Shown piece after piece: positions 7,541 through 15,052 of a stretch of 28,119 bases of DNA (positions are counted from its first letter, which is position 1; each line of letters begins with the position of its first letter). The notes under the pieces were generated by a model. That model was not told the origin of the DNA. It saw only the letters and a list, made by a program, of their open reading frames with translations, and ran no database searches. Position numbers and translations under genes: made by a program. The DNA lies in contig SFWW01000011.1 of assembly GCA_004559845.1 (NCBI GenBank), forward strand, positions 1-28,119. Direction: 5' to 3'. The DNA comes from a bacterium (GTDB lineage Bacteria > Bacteroidota > Bacteroidia > Bacteroidales > Muribaculaceae).

Positions 7541-7612
7541 GCCCCCGTAGTTCAACGGATAGAACGAAGGTTTCCTAAACCTTAAATCAGGGTTCGATTC
7601 CCTGCGGGGGTA
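7541..7612 (+). tRNA. tRNA-Arg (anticodon CCT)
   Basis: A complete cloverleaf is visible. The acceptor GCCCCCG pairs with CGGGGGT (G-T at the first pair). The D stem is GTTC/GAAC. The anticodon stem AAGGT/ACCTT encloses the loop TTCCTAA with anticodon CCT at 7574-7576. The T stem CAGGG/CCCTG encloses TTCGATT. The discriminator base is A and CCA is not encoded. It reads AGG codons. It has its own promoter and a strong terminator immediately after. Confidence 0.96.
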
Positions 7613-7616
7613 CACT

Positions 7617-7659
7617 AAAAAGTACTAACATATTGGGTTTCAATATGTTGGTGCTTTTT
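7617..7659 (+). terminator. strong intrinsic terminator after tRNA-Arg
   Basis: A 19-bp stem (7617-7635 with 7641-7659, two G-U pairs) has the loop GGTTT. The right arm ends in TTTTT and is followed by GCATTTTATTTTT. It lies 5 bp after the tRNA. Confidence 0.85.
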
Positions 7660-7782
7660 GCATTTTATTTTTGGCGACTTTTACCACCATTACATATCAC
7701 AGGATGTCCCTGCCGGGGGATTCTTGGGTGCGGGCGCTGCCTCGGGGGCTGGAAAGCAGCGCTATGGAAGGTGTAGAAAAGA

Positions 7783-7816
7783 AATATGATGCTCGCTTCG
7801 CAGCGGGCATCATATT
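7783..7816 (-). terminator. terminator of the OmpP1-family gene
   Basis: A 14-bp stem (7783-7796 with 7803-7816, one G-T pair) has the loop TTCGCA. Read on the minus strand, the stem is followed by TTTCTTTTCT, so it ends transcription of the gene at 9461-7890. A further 7-bp inverted repeat (GCGCTGC/GCAGCGC, 7734-7762) lies beyond it. Confidence 0.75.
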
Positions 7817-7889
7817 GATGAGGAATATTTATATGTATGTGAGAATAAATAAGTTGTGTTTTATTTATCTTGCTTGTTCCTTGCAATGA

Positions 7890-9461
7890 TTAGAAGTGGA
7901 AGTCAACGCCCACGCCAAGCACGTTGTTGGTGCGCGTGAAGTCGCTATTGTAATCCAAACCGGTGTTGTGGTCCACTTCAGTCATTTTTTTGTGACCGTA
8001 GATGGTGGTGAAGTAAGCCACATTGAGGTCCACCTTTTTGCTCACGTGCACGCATGCACCGAGTGCGTAGGAGTTGCTGCAAACAACGAATGATTTATCG
8101 TCCATATATTCGTCGGTGATGCCATAGTTGGTGTTTTGCCATCCGCAGCTGAGTGTGAGGCGTTTATTGGCTTTAAATTCCACACCGGCGTTGAATTCTG
8201 CGGTACCACGCTTGAGGAGTTCTTGACGATTATTGTAGGAAGTGGCTTGTTTGTCGAAGAAATAGTGGAAGCCTACGTTCACGTTGAATCGGTCGGTGAC
8301 TTGCATACCTGCGCCGAGGGTGAGGAGTGCGGGAATGTCGGAAGCCACTTTTTTGCCATCTTCAAATTCGCCGATAGCTTCTTCGAGGGTTTGGTCGAAA
8401 GTGGCGCCGAATTCGGTCATTTTTTCCACGAGTTGCTGTTGTGCTCCTGCCACGATGCTTTGGTAGGGAGTGCCGGCATATTTTTCTGCCAAATTGGGGT
8501 TGAGGAGTTCCACACCGTAGTCGAGGGCGAGCACTTGTGGCAGATTACCGATGCTGGGTGCCACATTCACCGATTTGTTTTTCAAGCGCAAACGAGTTTT
8601 AAACTCGTATTTAGCCGAAAAATTGAAGCGTCCGGTTTTCACGTCCACGCCCACGAAGGGGGTGAATCCGAGTCCGCTTTGGTCGCAGTTGAGTTCAATG
8701 TTGGCTGAATTGGGTTTGGTTTTGTCGATCACCATACTCAAGGGCACGCCGCTCACAGTGATGTTTTTCACATAGCCGTAATAGTTGGCATCGGCGAGCA
8801 CGGCGCGCACACCGGCTGCCACTGCCACATTTTGGTTGATTTTGCGAGCAGCGGCGAGCGAGAAGTTCCAGAAGTATTGGCTGCCGCGCATATAGCTTTC
8901 AGAGGTGTAGGCAGGGCTTTTAAAAATATTGCTCAAGCCCGGATTGCTGATGCCCAATGGCGCCAATTGTTGGCTTGCGCCGTCGATGCCCTGCGCCAAT
9001 TGTGTCACGCCGAGTGCAGTGTTTGCCACGATGCGTTCAAACGAGCCGAGCCCGTTGCTGAATTCGCATTTGCCGCCGCCACCGCCGAGGGCGAGGTTGG
9101 CTTGAAACGACCATCCTTTTTTATTGTAGGCAAATTGCACGGATGGGAGGACGGGAGCCGTGGCTTCGCCTTTGAATTTGCGGTTTGTAGAGGGATCATT
9201 GGCATTGTAGGCAAAGGGTGCGTAGTCGTTTTTCACCGTACGCGTTTGGAATGCTGCTTGCCAGTTGATCGAAAGGTGTGCGCCATCGGCGAGGAAAGCC
9301 ACTCCTGCGGGATTGCTGTAAACGCCGTCGATTCCGATGCTTGCCTCACGGCTCATCATGCGGTTGAACGCCACGTTTTGGTTGGTGTTGGTGAGCATGC
9401 CACCGGCTTGTGCTCCGAAGGCAAGAATTGCTCCCAAACCAAGTAAGATAGTTTTCTTCAT
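7890..9461 (-). CDS. OmpP1/FadL-family outer-membrane protein
   Basis: This 523-aa protein starts with a signal peptide (MKKTILLGLGAILAFGAQA). The mature start then contains NQNVAFNRMMSREASIGIDG and YSNPAGVAFLADG, the Asn-Pro-Ala-Gly hallmark of OmpP1/FadL proteins. The rest alternates short amphipathic strands typical of a 14-stranded barrel (for example LTLSCGWQNTNYGI and VDLNVAYFTTIYG) and ends in Phe (GVGVDFHF), as expected for recognition by the Bam machinery. FadL relatives move hydrophobic compounds such as fatty acids across the outer membrane; the substrate here is not determined. It is a single gene with a promoter and terminator of its own. Confidence 0.92.
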   Translation of the reverse strand: MKKTILLGLGAILAFGAQAGGMLTNTNQNVAFNRMMSREASIGIDGVYSNPAGVAFLADGAHLSINWQAAFQTRTVKNDYAPFAYNANDPSTNRKFKGEATAPVLPSVQFAYNKKGWSFQANLALGGGGGKCEFSNGLGSFERIVANTALGVTQLAQGIDGASQQLAPLGISNPGLSNIFKSPAYTSESYMRGSQYFWNFSLAAARKINQNVAVAAGVRAVLADANYYGYVKNITVSGVPLSMVIDKTKPNSANIELNCDQSGLGFTPFVGVDVKTGRFNFSAKYEFKTRLRLKNKSVNVAPSIGNLPQVLALDYGVELLNPNLAEKYAGTPYQSIVAGAQQQLVEKMTEFGATFDQTLEEAIGEFEDGKKVASDIPALLTLGAGMQVTDRFNVNVGFHYFFDKQATSYNNRQELLKRGTAEFNAGVEFKANKRLTLSCGWQNTNYGITDEYMDDKSFVVCSNSYALGACVHVSKKVDLNVAYFTTIYGHKKMTEVDHNTGLDYNSDFTRTNNVLGVGVDFHF

Positions 9462-9498
9462 TTCGTAATAATTTGGTGTTATTTACATTTGACGGCTG

Positions 9499-9532
9499 CA
9501 AAATTACAACAAATAATCGAATTTATGTCCAA
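9499..9532 (-). promoter_or_regulatory. probable promoter of the OmpP1-family gene
   Basis: On the minus strand, TAATTTTG (9506-9499) matches the -7 consensus. The nearest TTG-like element (9532-9530) is 23 bp away, slightly too far, so the -7 box is the stronger part. It lies 38 bp before the start codon. Confidence 0.45.
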
Positions 9533-9667
9533 AATCACTCATAAAATGGTAAAATTAGCGTTATTTGTTAACTTTTGTTACATTATAGTTTAATATCTGC
9601 AAAAAGCAACAAATTTTAAGAGTCGGGGCTGGCTGCAACACGGCATCGGCCGGATGCGATGATGGAG

Positions 9668-9714
9668 ATGTGGGCGTGAAATGTGAGGGCGAAATGTGGG
9701 CGAAATGTTGAGAA
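9668..9714 (+). repeat. short imperfect tandem repeat upstream of the AGCS gene
   Basis: Four imperfect units begin with ATGTG or ATGTT at 9668, 9681, 9694 and 9705 (13, 13, 11 and 10 bp; core ATGTGGGCGAA). The last unit contains the -33 TTG of the promoter at 9708-9737. The 361-bp spacer 9462-9822 holds two divergent promoters and this repeat, and no gene. Confidence 0.6.
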
Positions 9715-9737
9715 TTTTGAAAAAAGTATTAACTTTG
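9708..9737 (+). promoter_or_regulatory. promoter of the AGCS-glutaminase operon
   Basis: TTG (9708-9710), a 19-bp gap, and TAACTTTG (9730-9737) match the Bacteroidota consensus. Transcription would start near 9744, about 80 bases before the ATG at 9823. Confidence 0.72.
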
Positions 9738-9822
9738 CAGTGTGTTACGATTATTGGCTCCATAGCGATATGATTGCCACTATCAATTCATTATCCACAT
9801 ACACAATATTAGAAGGGAATTT

Positions 9823-11196
9823 ATGAACGAAATTTTCAACTCCATTAGCGATGCCATTATCTCCACGAGCGATTTCGTGTGTGGCGTTCCTGAATTTTTG
9901 CTGCTCATTGGCGGCGGTTTGTTTTTGTTTGTGTATTCGGGTGCGGTGTCGATTCGCCGTTTCCCTTGGGCGCTTCGCGAATTGCGAAAAAAGCAGGCTT
10001 CCGATGGCGGTAAACAGGAAGGTCAAATCAGCTCGTTTCAAGCGCTGATGAGTGCCATCGCCGCCACGGTGGGTATGGGCAACATTGCCGGTGTGGCGAT
10101 TGCTGTGGCAATTGGCGGCCCGGGCGTGGTGTTTTGGATGTGGGTGAGCGCCATGGTGGGTATGACCACCAAATTTTTTGAAGGGTCGCTCGCCATTATG
10201 TATCGCGGAAAAGATACCGCCGGCGAAGTGCAGGGCGGCACGATGTATATGATTACCGAAGGCTTGGGCAAGCAGTGGCGCCCGCTCGCTATTGCGTTCA
10301 CCATTTTCGGCATGGTGGGCACACTTTGCTTTATGCAAGCCAACCAGCTCACGGAGTCGATTATCACCGTTTCGGGCATGGAATCCACTTTCACGACTAA
10401 ATTCACCATTGGGGTGGTGATGGCATTGGTGGTGTCGTTTGTGATACTGGGCGGCATCAAGCGCATTGCCAAGGCTGCTGCACGCATCGTGCCCATTATG
10501 GTGGTGCTCTACTTTTTGATGGTGCTCGCAGTGGTGGTGTTGCATTACCAACACGTGCCGGCAGTGTTTGCCTCCATCTTTAAAGGCGCCTTTAGCCTTG
10601 AAGCCGGATTCGGCGCGTTTGTGTTTGTGGCACTCACCGGTGCCAAGCGCGCAGCCTTCGTGAATGAAGCCGGTGTGGGTACGGCGTCGATGATGCATGG
10701 CGCATCCAAAAATAATCAACCCGTGCGCGAAGGCTTGATTGCCATGCTTGGTCCGCTCATTGATTCCGGCATTGTGTGCACACTCACCTCCATTCCCATC
10801 ATTATGGCAAGCCAATCGGTCGACGGTTTCGCTTTGGCAAAAGATGCCGGATTGGCAAATGCCCTCGGCGCTTTCAATTCGCTCTTGCCCTATGGGCAAT
10901 ACCTGCTTATGGCTATCGTGTTTTTCTTTGCGTTCAGCACCATGTTTAGCTACAGCTACTACGGATTGAAGTGCACCAACTATCTGTTTGGCGCCAATAA
11001 TGCGAAATACTATAACTACTACTATTTGGTGATGATTGTGGTGGCTGCCGTGATTAAGCTCAATCTGCTGGTGGGTATTATGGACTTGGCATTTGCCGGA
11101 ATGGCGGTGTGCACGATGTTTACCCTCATTCGCCTGGCTCCCAAGGTGAAAGCGCAAATGCGCATCTACTTTGCCTCACATCAAACCCACGATTAA
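9823..11196 (+). CDS. AGCS-family sodium:amino-acid symporter
   Basis: This 457-aa inner-membrane protein of the alanine or glycine:cation symporter family imports a small amino acid with sodium. Clear signatures are GAVSIRRFPWALRE (about residues 40-53), ATVGMGNIAGVAIA (81-94), GGPGVVFWMWVSAMVGM (98-114) with TKFFE, and NEAGVGTASMMHGAS in the second half. These cover the family's conserved substrate and sodium region. About ten hydrophobic segments are visible. It is followed 13 bp later by a glutaminase, so glutamine is a plausible substrate in place of or beside alanine and glycine. That is inference from context; sequence alone does not fix the substrate. Confidence 0.93.
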   Translation: MNEIFNSISDAIISTSDFVCGVPEFLLLIGGGLFLFVYSGAVSIRRFPWALRELRKKQASDGGKQEGQISSFQALMSAIAATVGMGNIAGVAIAVAIGGPGVVFWMWVSAMVGMTTKFFEGSLAIMYRGKDTAGEVQGGTMYMITEGLGKQWRPLAIAFTIFGMVGTLCFMQANQLTESIITVSGMESTFTTKFTIGVVMALVVSFVILGGIKRIAKAAARIVPIMVVLYFLMVLAVVVLHYQHVPAVFASIFKGAFSLEAGFGAFVFVALTGAKRAAFVNEAGVGTASMMHGASKNNQPVREGLIAMLGPLIDSGIVCTLTSIPIIMASQSVDGFALAKDAGLANALGAFNSLLPYGQYLLMAIVFFFAFSTMFSYSYYGLKCTNYLFGANNAKYYNYYYLVMIVVAAVIKLNLLVGIMDLAFAGMAVCTMFTLIRLAPKVKAQMRIYFASHQTHD

Positions 11197-11209
11197 TCCA
11201 CTCGAAGCA

Positions 11210-12124
11210 ATGAACTACCGCCACATATTAGAGGAAATCTACCGCGAAATACAGCCGTTTGCCTATGAGGGCAAACAAGCCGACTATATTCCTTCCTTAG
11301 CGCAAGTGAATCCCGACCAATTCGGGATATATCTCCACCTGCTTGATGGCGAACACTATAGCCTGGGCGAGAGCGAGGTGAATTTCTCGATTCAGAGTAT
11401 TTCGAAGGTATTCTCGCTGGCGATTGCCTTGAGCCTGATTGGCAAGCAATTGTGGGAGCGCATTGGCAAGGAGCCGTCGGGCTCGGCGTTCAATTCGTTG
11501 GTGCAACTGGAATATGAGCACGGCAAGCCGCGCAATCCTTTTATCAACGCCGGCGCTTTGGTGCTCACCGATGTGCTTCTCAGCCATTTGGAAAATCCGG
11601 AGGACTTTTTCATCAGTTTCGTGCGTAAGTTGGCGCACAATCCCGCTATCGATTATTCGCACGAGGTGGCGATGTCGGAATATAGCTGTTGCTATCTCAA
11701 TGCTTCGATTGCATATTTGCTCAAGCACCACGGCAATTTGCAAAACAGTGTAGACGATGTGCTACGCTTTTATTGCCTGATGTGCTCGGTGGAGATGAGT
11801 TGCAAAGATTTGGCGCAAGCCTTTTCGGCATTTGCACGCAGCAATGAGCCCTTTTCGCACGGTGGCGTGCAACTCACCCCTTCGCGAGTGAAGCGCATCA
11901 ATGCCATTATGCAAACTTGCGGTTTCTACGACGAAGCCGGCGAATTTTCGTTTTTGGTGGGTTTGCCGGGGAAAAGCGGCGTGGGCGGCGGCATTGTGGC
12001 GCTGTGTCCCGCCAAGTATGCTATCGCTGTGTGGAGCCCGAGGCTCAATGCTCGAGGCAACTCCATTATGGGAATGAAGGCATTGGAATTATTCACCACC
12101 CTCACCACGCAATCCATCTTCTAA
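11210..12124 (+). CDS. glsA: glutaminase
   Basis: This 304-aa glutaminase hydrolyses L-glutamine to glutamate and ammonia. It has the serine-dependent glutaminase fold: the catalytic Ser-x-x-Lys in NFSIQSISKVFSL (Ser63, Lys66), NAGALV around Asn113, EYSCCYLN near 156-163, and KSGVGGGIVA at 254-263. Length and ends match the family. The ATG at 11210 is used; an upstream TTG (11171) lies inside the symporter gene and adds non-family residues. It sits 13 bp after the AGCS symporter, forming an import-plus-deamidation pair. Released ammonia can consume protons, as known for the E. coli glutaminase YbaS in acid resistance; the same role here is inference. Confidence 0.94.
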   Translation: MNYRHILEEIYREIQPFAYEGKQADYIPSLAQVNPDQFGIYLHLLDGEHYSLGESEVNFSIQSISKVFSLAIALSLIGKQLWERIGKEPSGSAFNSLVQLEYEHGKPRNPFINAGALVLTDVLLSHLENPEDFFISFVRKLAHNPAIDYSHEVAMSEYSCCYLNASIAYLLKHHGNLQNSVDDVLRFYCLMCSVEMSCKDLAQAFSAFARSNEPFSHGGVQLTPSRVKRINAIMQTCGFYDEAGEFSFLVGLPGKSGVGGGIVALCPAKYAIAVWSPRLNARGNSIMGMKALELFTTLTTQSIF

Positions 12125-12196
12125 TTTTTCAGAAACTTTTTGATGCCGCCCACGCGGCACCACCCGCTGTGGGCATCGGCACGATGTTGGCTGCCC

Positions 12197-13144
12197 TCAC
12201 GACACCACGTTTTGCGGCTTGCCTTCCACAAAGGCTTTCACATTGCTAATGATGGTGTGCATCAGGCGAATGCGCGCTTCTTGGCTCGCCCAGCCTATGT
12301 GGGGCGTGATGCGGCAGCGAGGCTGCTTGAGCAGCGGATTGTCGGGCAACGGAGGCTCTTGAGTGAGCACATCGAGCCCGGCACCCATCAGTTTGCCGCA
12401 AGCTAAGGCTTCCGCCAAAGCCGCCTCATCCACGAGCGGACCGCGGGCTGTGTTGATAAGAATGGCATCTTGCTTCATTTGCGACAGCCGCTGTGCATTG
12501 ACCAAGCCGCGCGTTTCGGCAGTGAGCGGACAGTGGAGCGAGAGCACATCGCTTTGGCTAAATACGGTGTCGATGTCCGCTTTGGTGACACCCTCGGGCA
12601 ATTGCGCCGATTCCTTTGAAGTATGAGCCAACACCTTCATACCCAATGCCAAAGCAATTTTTGCCACCGCCATACCGATATTACCCAATCCCACGATGCC
12701 CATCACCTTGCCATAAAGCTCCACCACGGGCGTGTTGTAGTAGGTGAAATCGGGCTTCCGGCTCCACACACCGGCATGCGCTTCGCGCGTGTAGTGCTGC
12801 ACACTATTGGTGATGTCGAAAATGTGGGCAAACACGATTTGCGCCACCGAATGCGTGCTGTAGGCAGGCACATTGGTCACCACCACACCATGCTCGCGAG
12901 CCGCCGCCACATCCACAATATTATAGCCGGTGGCCATCACGCCAATATATTTCAATCGCCCAAGTGCCGCAATCGTGTCGCGGTCGATCACCACCTTATT
13001 GGTAAGAATCATATCCGCCTCAGCCGCTCGGGCGAGCACCTGGTCGGCGGCGGTACGTTCGTAGATAGTGCAATGGCACAAAGCCTCCAGCGCATCCCAA
13101 CTCATATCGCCCGGATTACCGGCATAGCCATCCAGAACCACCAT
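12197..13144 (-). CDS. D-2-hydroxyacid dehydrogenase (NAD-dependent)
   Basis: This 315-aa enzyme reduces a 2-oxoacid to the D-2-hydroxyacid with NAD(P)H, or the reverse; hydroxypyruvate/glycerate is the closest guess. The Rossmann motif GLGNIG is at residues 152-157 within YGKVMGIVGLGNIGMAVAK. The catalytic triad is Arg234 (NTARGPLVDE), Glu263 (TQEPP) and His282 (TPHIGWAS). The ATG at 13144 gives the family-like start MVVLDGYAGNPGDMSWDAL. In-frame starts at 13165, 13177 (ATG) and 13183 (TTG) would add 7-13 residues and lie in or next to the 20-bp repeats. The 13177 ATG remains possible because of its leader layout. The gene is single and convergent with glsA. Confidence 0.92.
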   Translation of the reverse strand: MVVLDGYAGNPGDMSWDALEALCHCTIYERTAADQVLARAAEADMILTNKVVIDRDTIAALGRLKYIGVMATGYNIVDVAAAREHGVVVTNVPAYSTHSVAQIVFAHIFDITNSVQHYTREAHAGVWSRKPDFTYYNTPVVELYGKVMGIVGLGNIGMAVAKIALALGMKVLAHTSKESAQLPEGVTKADIDTVFSQSDVLSLHCPLTAETRGLVNAQRLSQMKQDAILINTARGPLVDEAALAEALACGKLMGAGLDVLTQEPPLPDNPLLKQPRCRITPHIGWASQEARIRLMHTIISNVKAFVEGKPQNVVS

Positions 13145-13171
13145 ATTCAAAGCATTATTAATCATATCATC

Positions 13172-13231
13172 AATCATTTTCAACGGGTCAAAATCATTTT
13201 CAACGGGTCAAAATCATTTTCAACGGGTCAA
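13172..13231 (-). repeat. three perfect 20-bp tandem repeats in the dehydrogenase leader
   Basis: The unit TTGACCCGTTGAAAATGATT (minus strand) occurs three times without mismatch at 13172-13191, 13192-13211 and 13212-13231. The array lies between the predicted transcription start (about 13253) and the dehydrogenase start. Each unit carries an ATG (13217, 13197, 13177). The first two open five-codon ORFs (Met-Ile-Leu-Thr-Arg-stop), and the third is in frame with the dehydrogenase. Confidence 0.9.
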
Positions 13232-13259
13232 CGGGGAAAACCCAAAAAAAATTCACCCA

Positions 13260-13290
13260 CAAAGTTACCACCTTTCCCCCACTTATGCAA
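13260..13290 (-). promoter_or_regulatory. promoter of the D-2-hydroxyacid dehydrogenase
   Basis: On the minus strand, TTG (13290-13288), a 20-bp gap, and TAACTTTG (13267-13260) match the consensus. This gives a leader of about 110 bases that contains the whole 20-bp repeat array. Confidence 0.7.
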
Positions 13291-13337
13291 CCACCACCGC
13301 AATCACATCTCTGCTCACAAAATAGGGAAAAAACCGA

Positions 13338-13375
13338 GTTATCGCCAAAATCAAACCTTTGACCTGAGCGATAAC
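13338..13375. repeat. diverged copy (A) of the palindromic element
   Basis: GTTATCGC (13338-13345) and GCGATAAC (13368-13375) form the outer arms. Inside lies TCAAA-CC-TTTGA. The ends (TTATCGCCAAA at the left, GCGATAAC then TGCTAAAA at the right) match copies B and C, but the middle has diverged. It lies directly beside copy B. Confidence 0.7.
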
Positions 13376-13378
13376 TGC

Positions 13379-13435
13379 TAAAAAAACATAATTATCGCCA
13401 AAGTCGAGCCCCCGACTTTGGCGATAACGCTAAAA
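13379..13435. repeat. 57-bp palindromic repeat, upstream copy (B)
   Basis: A perfect 15-bp stem (13392-13406 with 13413-13427; arm TTATCGCCAAAGTCG) encloses a 6-base loop. The whole 57-bp segment, from TAAAAAAAC at the left to CGCTAAAA at the right, aligns without gaps to copy C at 14925-14981, with 52 identical bases. The right arm supplies the -33 TTTG of the ATPase promoter. Confidence 0.9.
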
Positions 13436-13448
13436 ATACCTATATTTG
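13417..13448 (+). promoter_or_regulatory. promoter of the AAA ATPase gene, overlapping the palindrome
   Basis: TTTG (13417-13420, inside the right arm of copy B), a 20-bp gap, and TATATTTG (13441-13448) match the consensus. Transcription would start near 13455, 18 bases before the ATG. The overlap suggests that a protein bound to the palindrome could control the promoter. Confidence 0.7.
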
Positions 13449-13472
13449 CCATCATCAAACCAACCGTGCAAA

Positions 13473-14927
13473 ATGATGGAAACAATTATTGGACGAAAAC
13501 GCGAACAAATGCTCATAGCGGAGTACTGCCAAAGCCGCAGAGCAGAATTTATAGCCGTGTATGGAAGAAGGCGCGTGGGGAAAACCTATTTGGTGAAAAA
13601 CTTCTTTCACAATCAATTCGCCTTTTATATGACAGGCATTTTTGAAGGCACACTCGCCGACCAATTGGCGAATTTCTCGGTGCGATTGAGCATTCATTCC
13701 CAACGTCAGCAAAAAATTCCCGGCAGTTGGTTTGAAGCCTTTTCAATGTTGCAATCCTATTTAGAAAGTTTAAAGGGTTCGGAAAATTTGGTGGTGTTTA
13801 TCGACGAATTGCCATGGCTCGACACCCCCAACTCCCGCTTCATTAAAGCCCTGGAATTGTTTTGGAATTCATGGGGCTCCACTTGCACGCGTTTGAAATT
13901 TTTTGTGTGCGGCTCTGCCACCACCTGGATGCTTAGCAAAATTATTGGCGACCGAGGCGGATTACACAATCGCGTAACTCACCGCATTTATCTCCGTTCG
14001 TTCACGCTATCAGAAACAGAAGACTACCTGAAAGCCAATGGGTTTGTGTACAATCGTCAGCAAATTATTGATGTGTATATGATTCTGGGCGGTATCCCGT
14101 TTTATCTGAGTATGCTTAGAGCATCGCTGGGGGTGGAACAAAACGTGGACCAGCTCTTTTTTGCAGAGGATGCGCCTCTACGCGATGAATACGGGTTGCT
14201 CTGGCGATCGCTATTTAAAGATGCCGGCAAATACACCCGCGTGATAGAATTGCTCGCTAAGCATGGCAAAGGACTCACCAAAGCAGAGATTGTGAAAGCA
14301 CTGAAGGCAACCGATAATGGTGCTTTCACCAAAGTGCTCCACAACCTGGTGGCATGCGACTTTTTGCGGCGATTTAGTGCTTTTGGCAAAAAAGAACGCG
14401 ACATGATGTACCAACTCATTGACCCATACACCCTATTCTACATTCGATTTGTGAAAGACGACAACCACACCGACCACCACAAATGGACCAATATGATGCT
14501 ACAAGGCGCACAAAATGCATGGAAAGGATACGCCTTTGAGCAAGTGTGCCTCCGTCACATCGACCAACTGAAGCAGGGATTAGGAGTAAGCGGTATGCTC
14601 ACCAATGTGTGTTCGTGGCAGTGTGCTCCCGGAAAATGTGGAGAAGAGGGAGAAAATCACAAAGGAGCCCAAATAGATTTGCTCATCAACCGTAGCGACG
14701 GCATCATCAATTTATGCGAAATGAAATATAGCAGTCGCCCATTTGCCATCACTTCTGCCTATGCACGAGAAATGGACAATCGACGAGAAGTGTTTCGAAG
14801 CGTTACACACACTAAAAAGGCACTCCACCTCACCATCGTCACGCCCCACGGAGTGGCACACAATTCCAACATGGGAGCCGTGCAGAGCCAAATCACCGCT
14901 TCCCATCTCTTCCTCCCACCGGAATAA
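13473..14927 (+). CDS. archaeal-type AAA ATPase with C-terminal nuclease-like domain
   Basis: This 484-aa protein has a P-loop ATPase domain: Walker A GRRRVGKT at residues 31-38, Walker B VVFIDELPWL at 107-116 (Asp111-Glu112), and FFVCGSATTWM at 143-153. A winged-helix-like middle follows (LLAKHGKGLTKAEIVKAL). The C-terminal domain carries Asp402 and Glu416-x-Lys418 (QIDLLI ... EMKY), a PD-(D/E)xK-like nuclease pattern, as in the DUF234 family. Such proteins are multicopy in many Bacteroidota and archaea; their biological role is unclear. The ATG at 13473 (or 13476) follows a good promoter. The gene is alone and enclosed by copies B and C of a 57-bp palindromic repeat, and its TAA stop is the first three bases of copy C. 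Confidence 0.9.
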   Translation: MMETIIGRKREQMLIAEYCQSRRAEFIAVYGRRRVGKTYLVKNFFHNQFAFYMTGIFEGTLADQLANFSVRLSIHSQRQQKIPGSWFEAFSMLQSYLESLKGSENLVVFIDELPWLDTPNSRFIKALELFWNSWGSTCTRLKFFVCGSATTWMLSKIIGDRGGLHNRVTHRIYLRSFTLSETEDYLKANGFVYNRQQIIDVYMILGGIPFYLSMLRASLGVEQNVDQLFFAEDAPLRDEYGLLWRSLFKDAGKYTRVIELLAKHGKGLTKAEIVKALKATDNGAFTKVLHNLVACDFLRRFSAFGKKERDMMYQLIDPYTLFYIRFVKDDNHTDHHKWTNMMLQGAQNAWKGYAFEQVCLRHIDQLKQGLGVSGMLTNVCSWQCAPGKCGEEGENHKGAQIDLLINRSDGIINLCEMKYSSRPFAITSAYAREMDNRREVFRSVTHTKKALHLTIVTPHGVAHNSNMGAVQSQITASHLFLPPE

Positions 14928-14981
14928 AAAAACGTAATTATCGCTAAAGTCGAGGGCTCGACTTTGGCGATAACGCTAAAA
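14925..14981. repeat. 57-bp palindromic repeat, downstream copy (C)
   Basis: A 17-bp stem (14938-14954 with 14957-14973, one G-T pair) has only a 2-base centre. It is aligned with copy B over all 57 bp, with 52 identities; differences are two single bases in the left half and three near the loop. Its first three bases are the ATPase stop codon. It could also act as the transcript's end hairpin, but no T-tract follows. Confidence 0.9.
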
Positions 14982-15052
14982 GTGGGAGATGGTATGGTGA
15001 GCACAACTGCAAGCAAAATCAAAGCCCGAAGCGTAGCTTGTAGACAGCAAAG

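Noticed and set aside
7541..7612. tRNA-Arg as attachment site for the phage relic
   Set aside because: The relic lies 18 kb away, and no repeat of the tRNA end or integrase gene is seen near either.
7734..7762. GCGCTGC/GCAGCGC stem as a small RNA
   Set aside because: There is only one 7-bp stem, with no promoter or T-tract of its own.
9751..11157. 468-residue minus-strand open frame antisense to the AGCS gene
   Set aside because: It is extremely His-rich and has no family features; it is the complement of a strongly supported symporter gene with consistent codon use.
12144..12159. 6-bp GC stem (TGCCGC/GCGGCA) between glsA and the dehydrogenase as a terminator
   Set aside because: No T-tract follows on either strand and the stem is short; it could still help, but it is not supported well enough to list.
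13172..13231. CRISPR-like array
   Set aside because: The three repeats are directly adjacent with no spacers and no cas genes are present.
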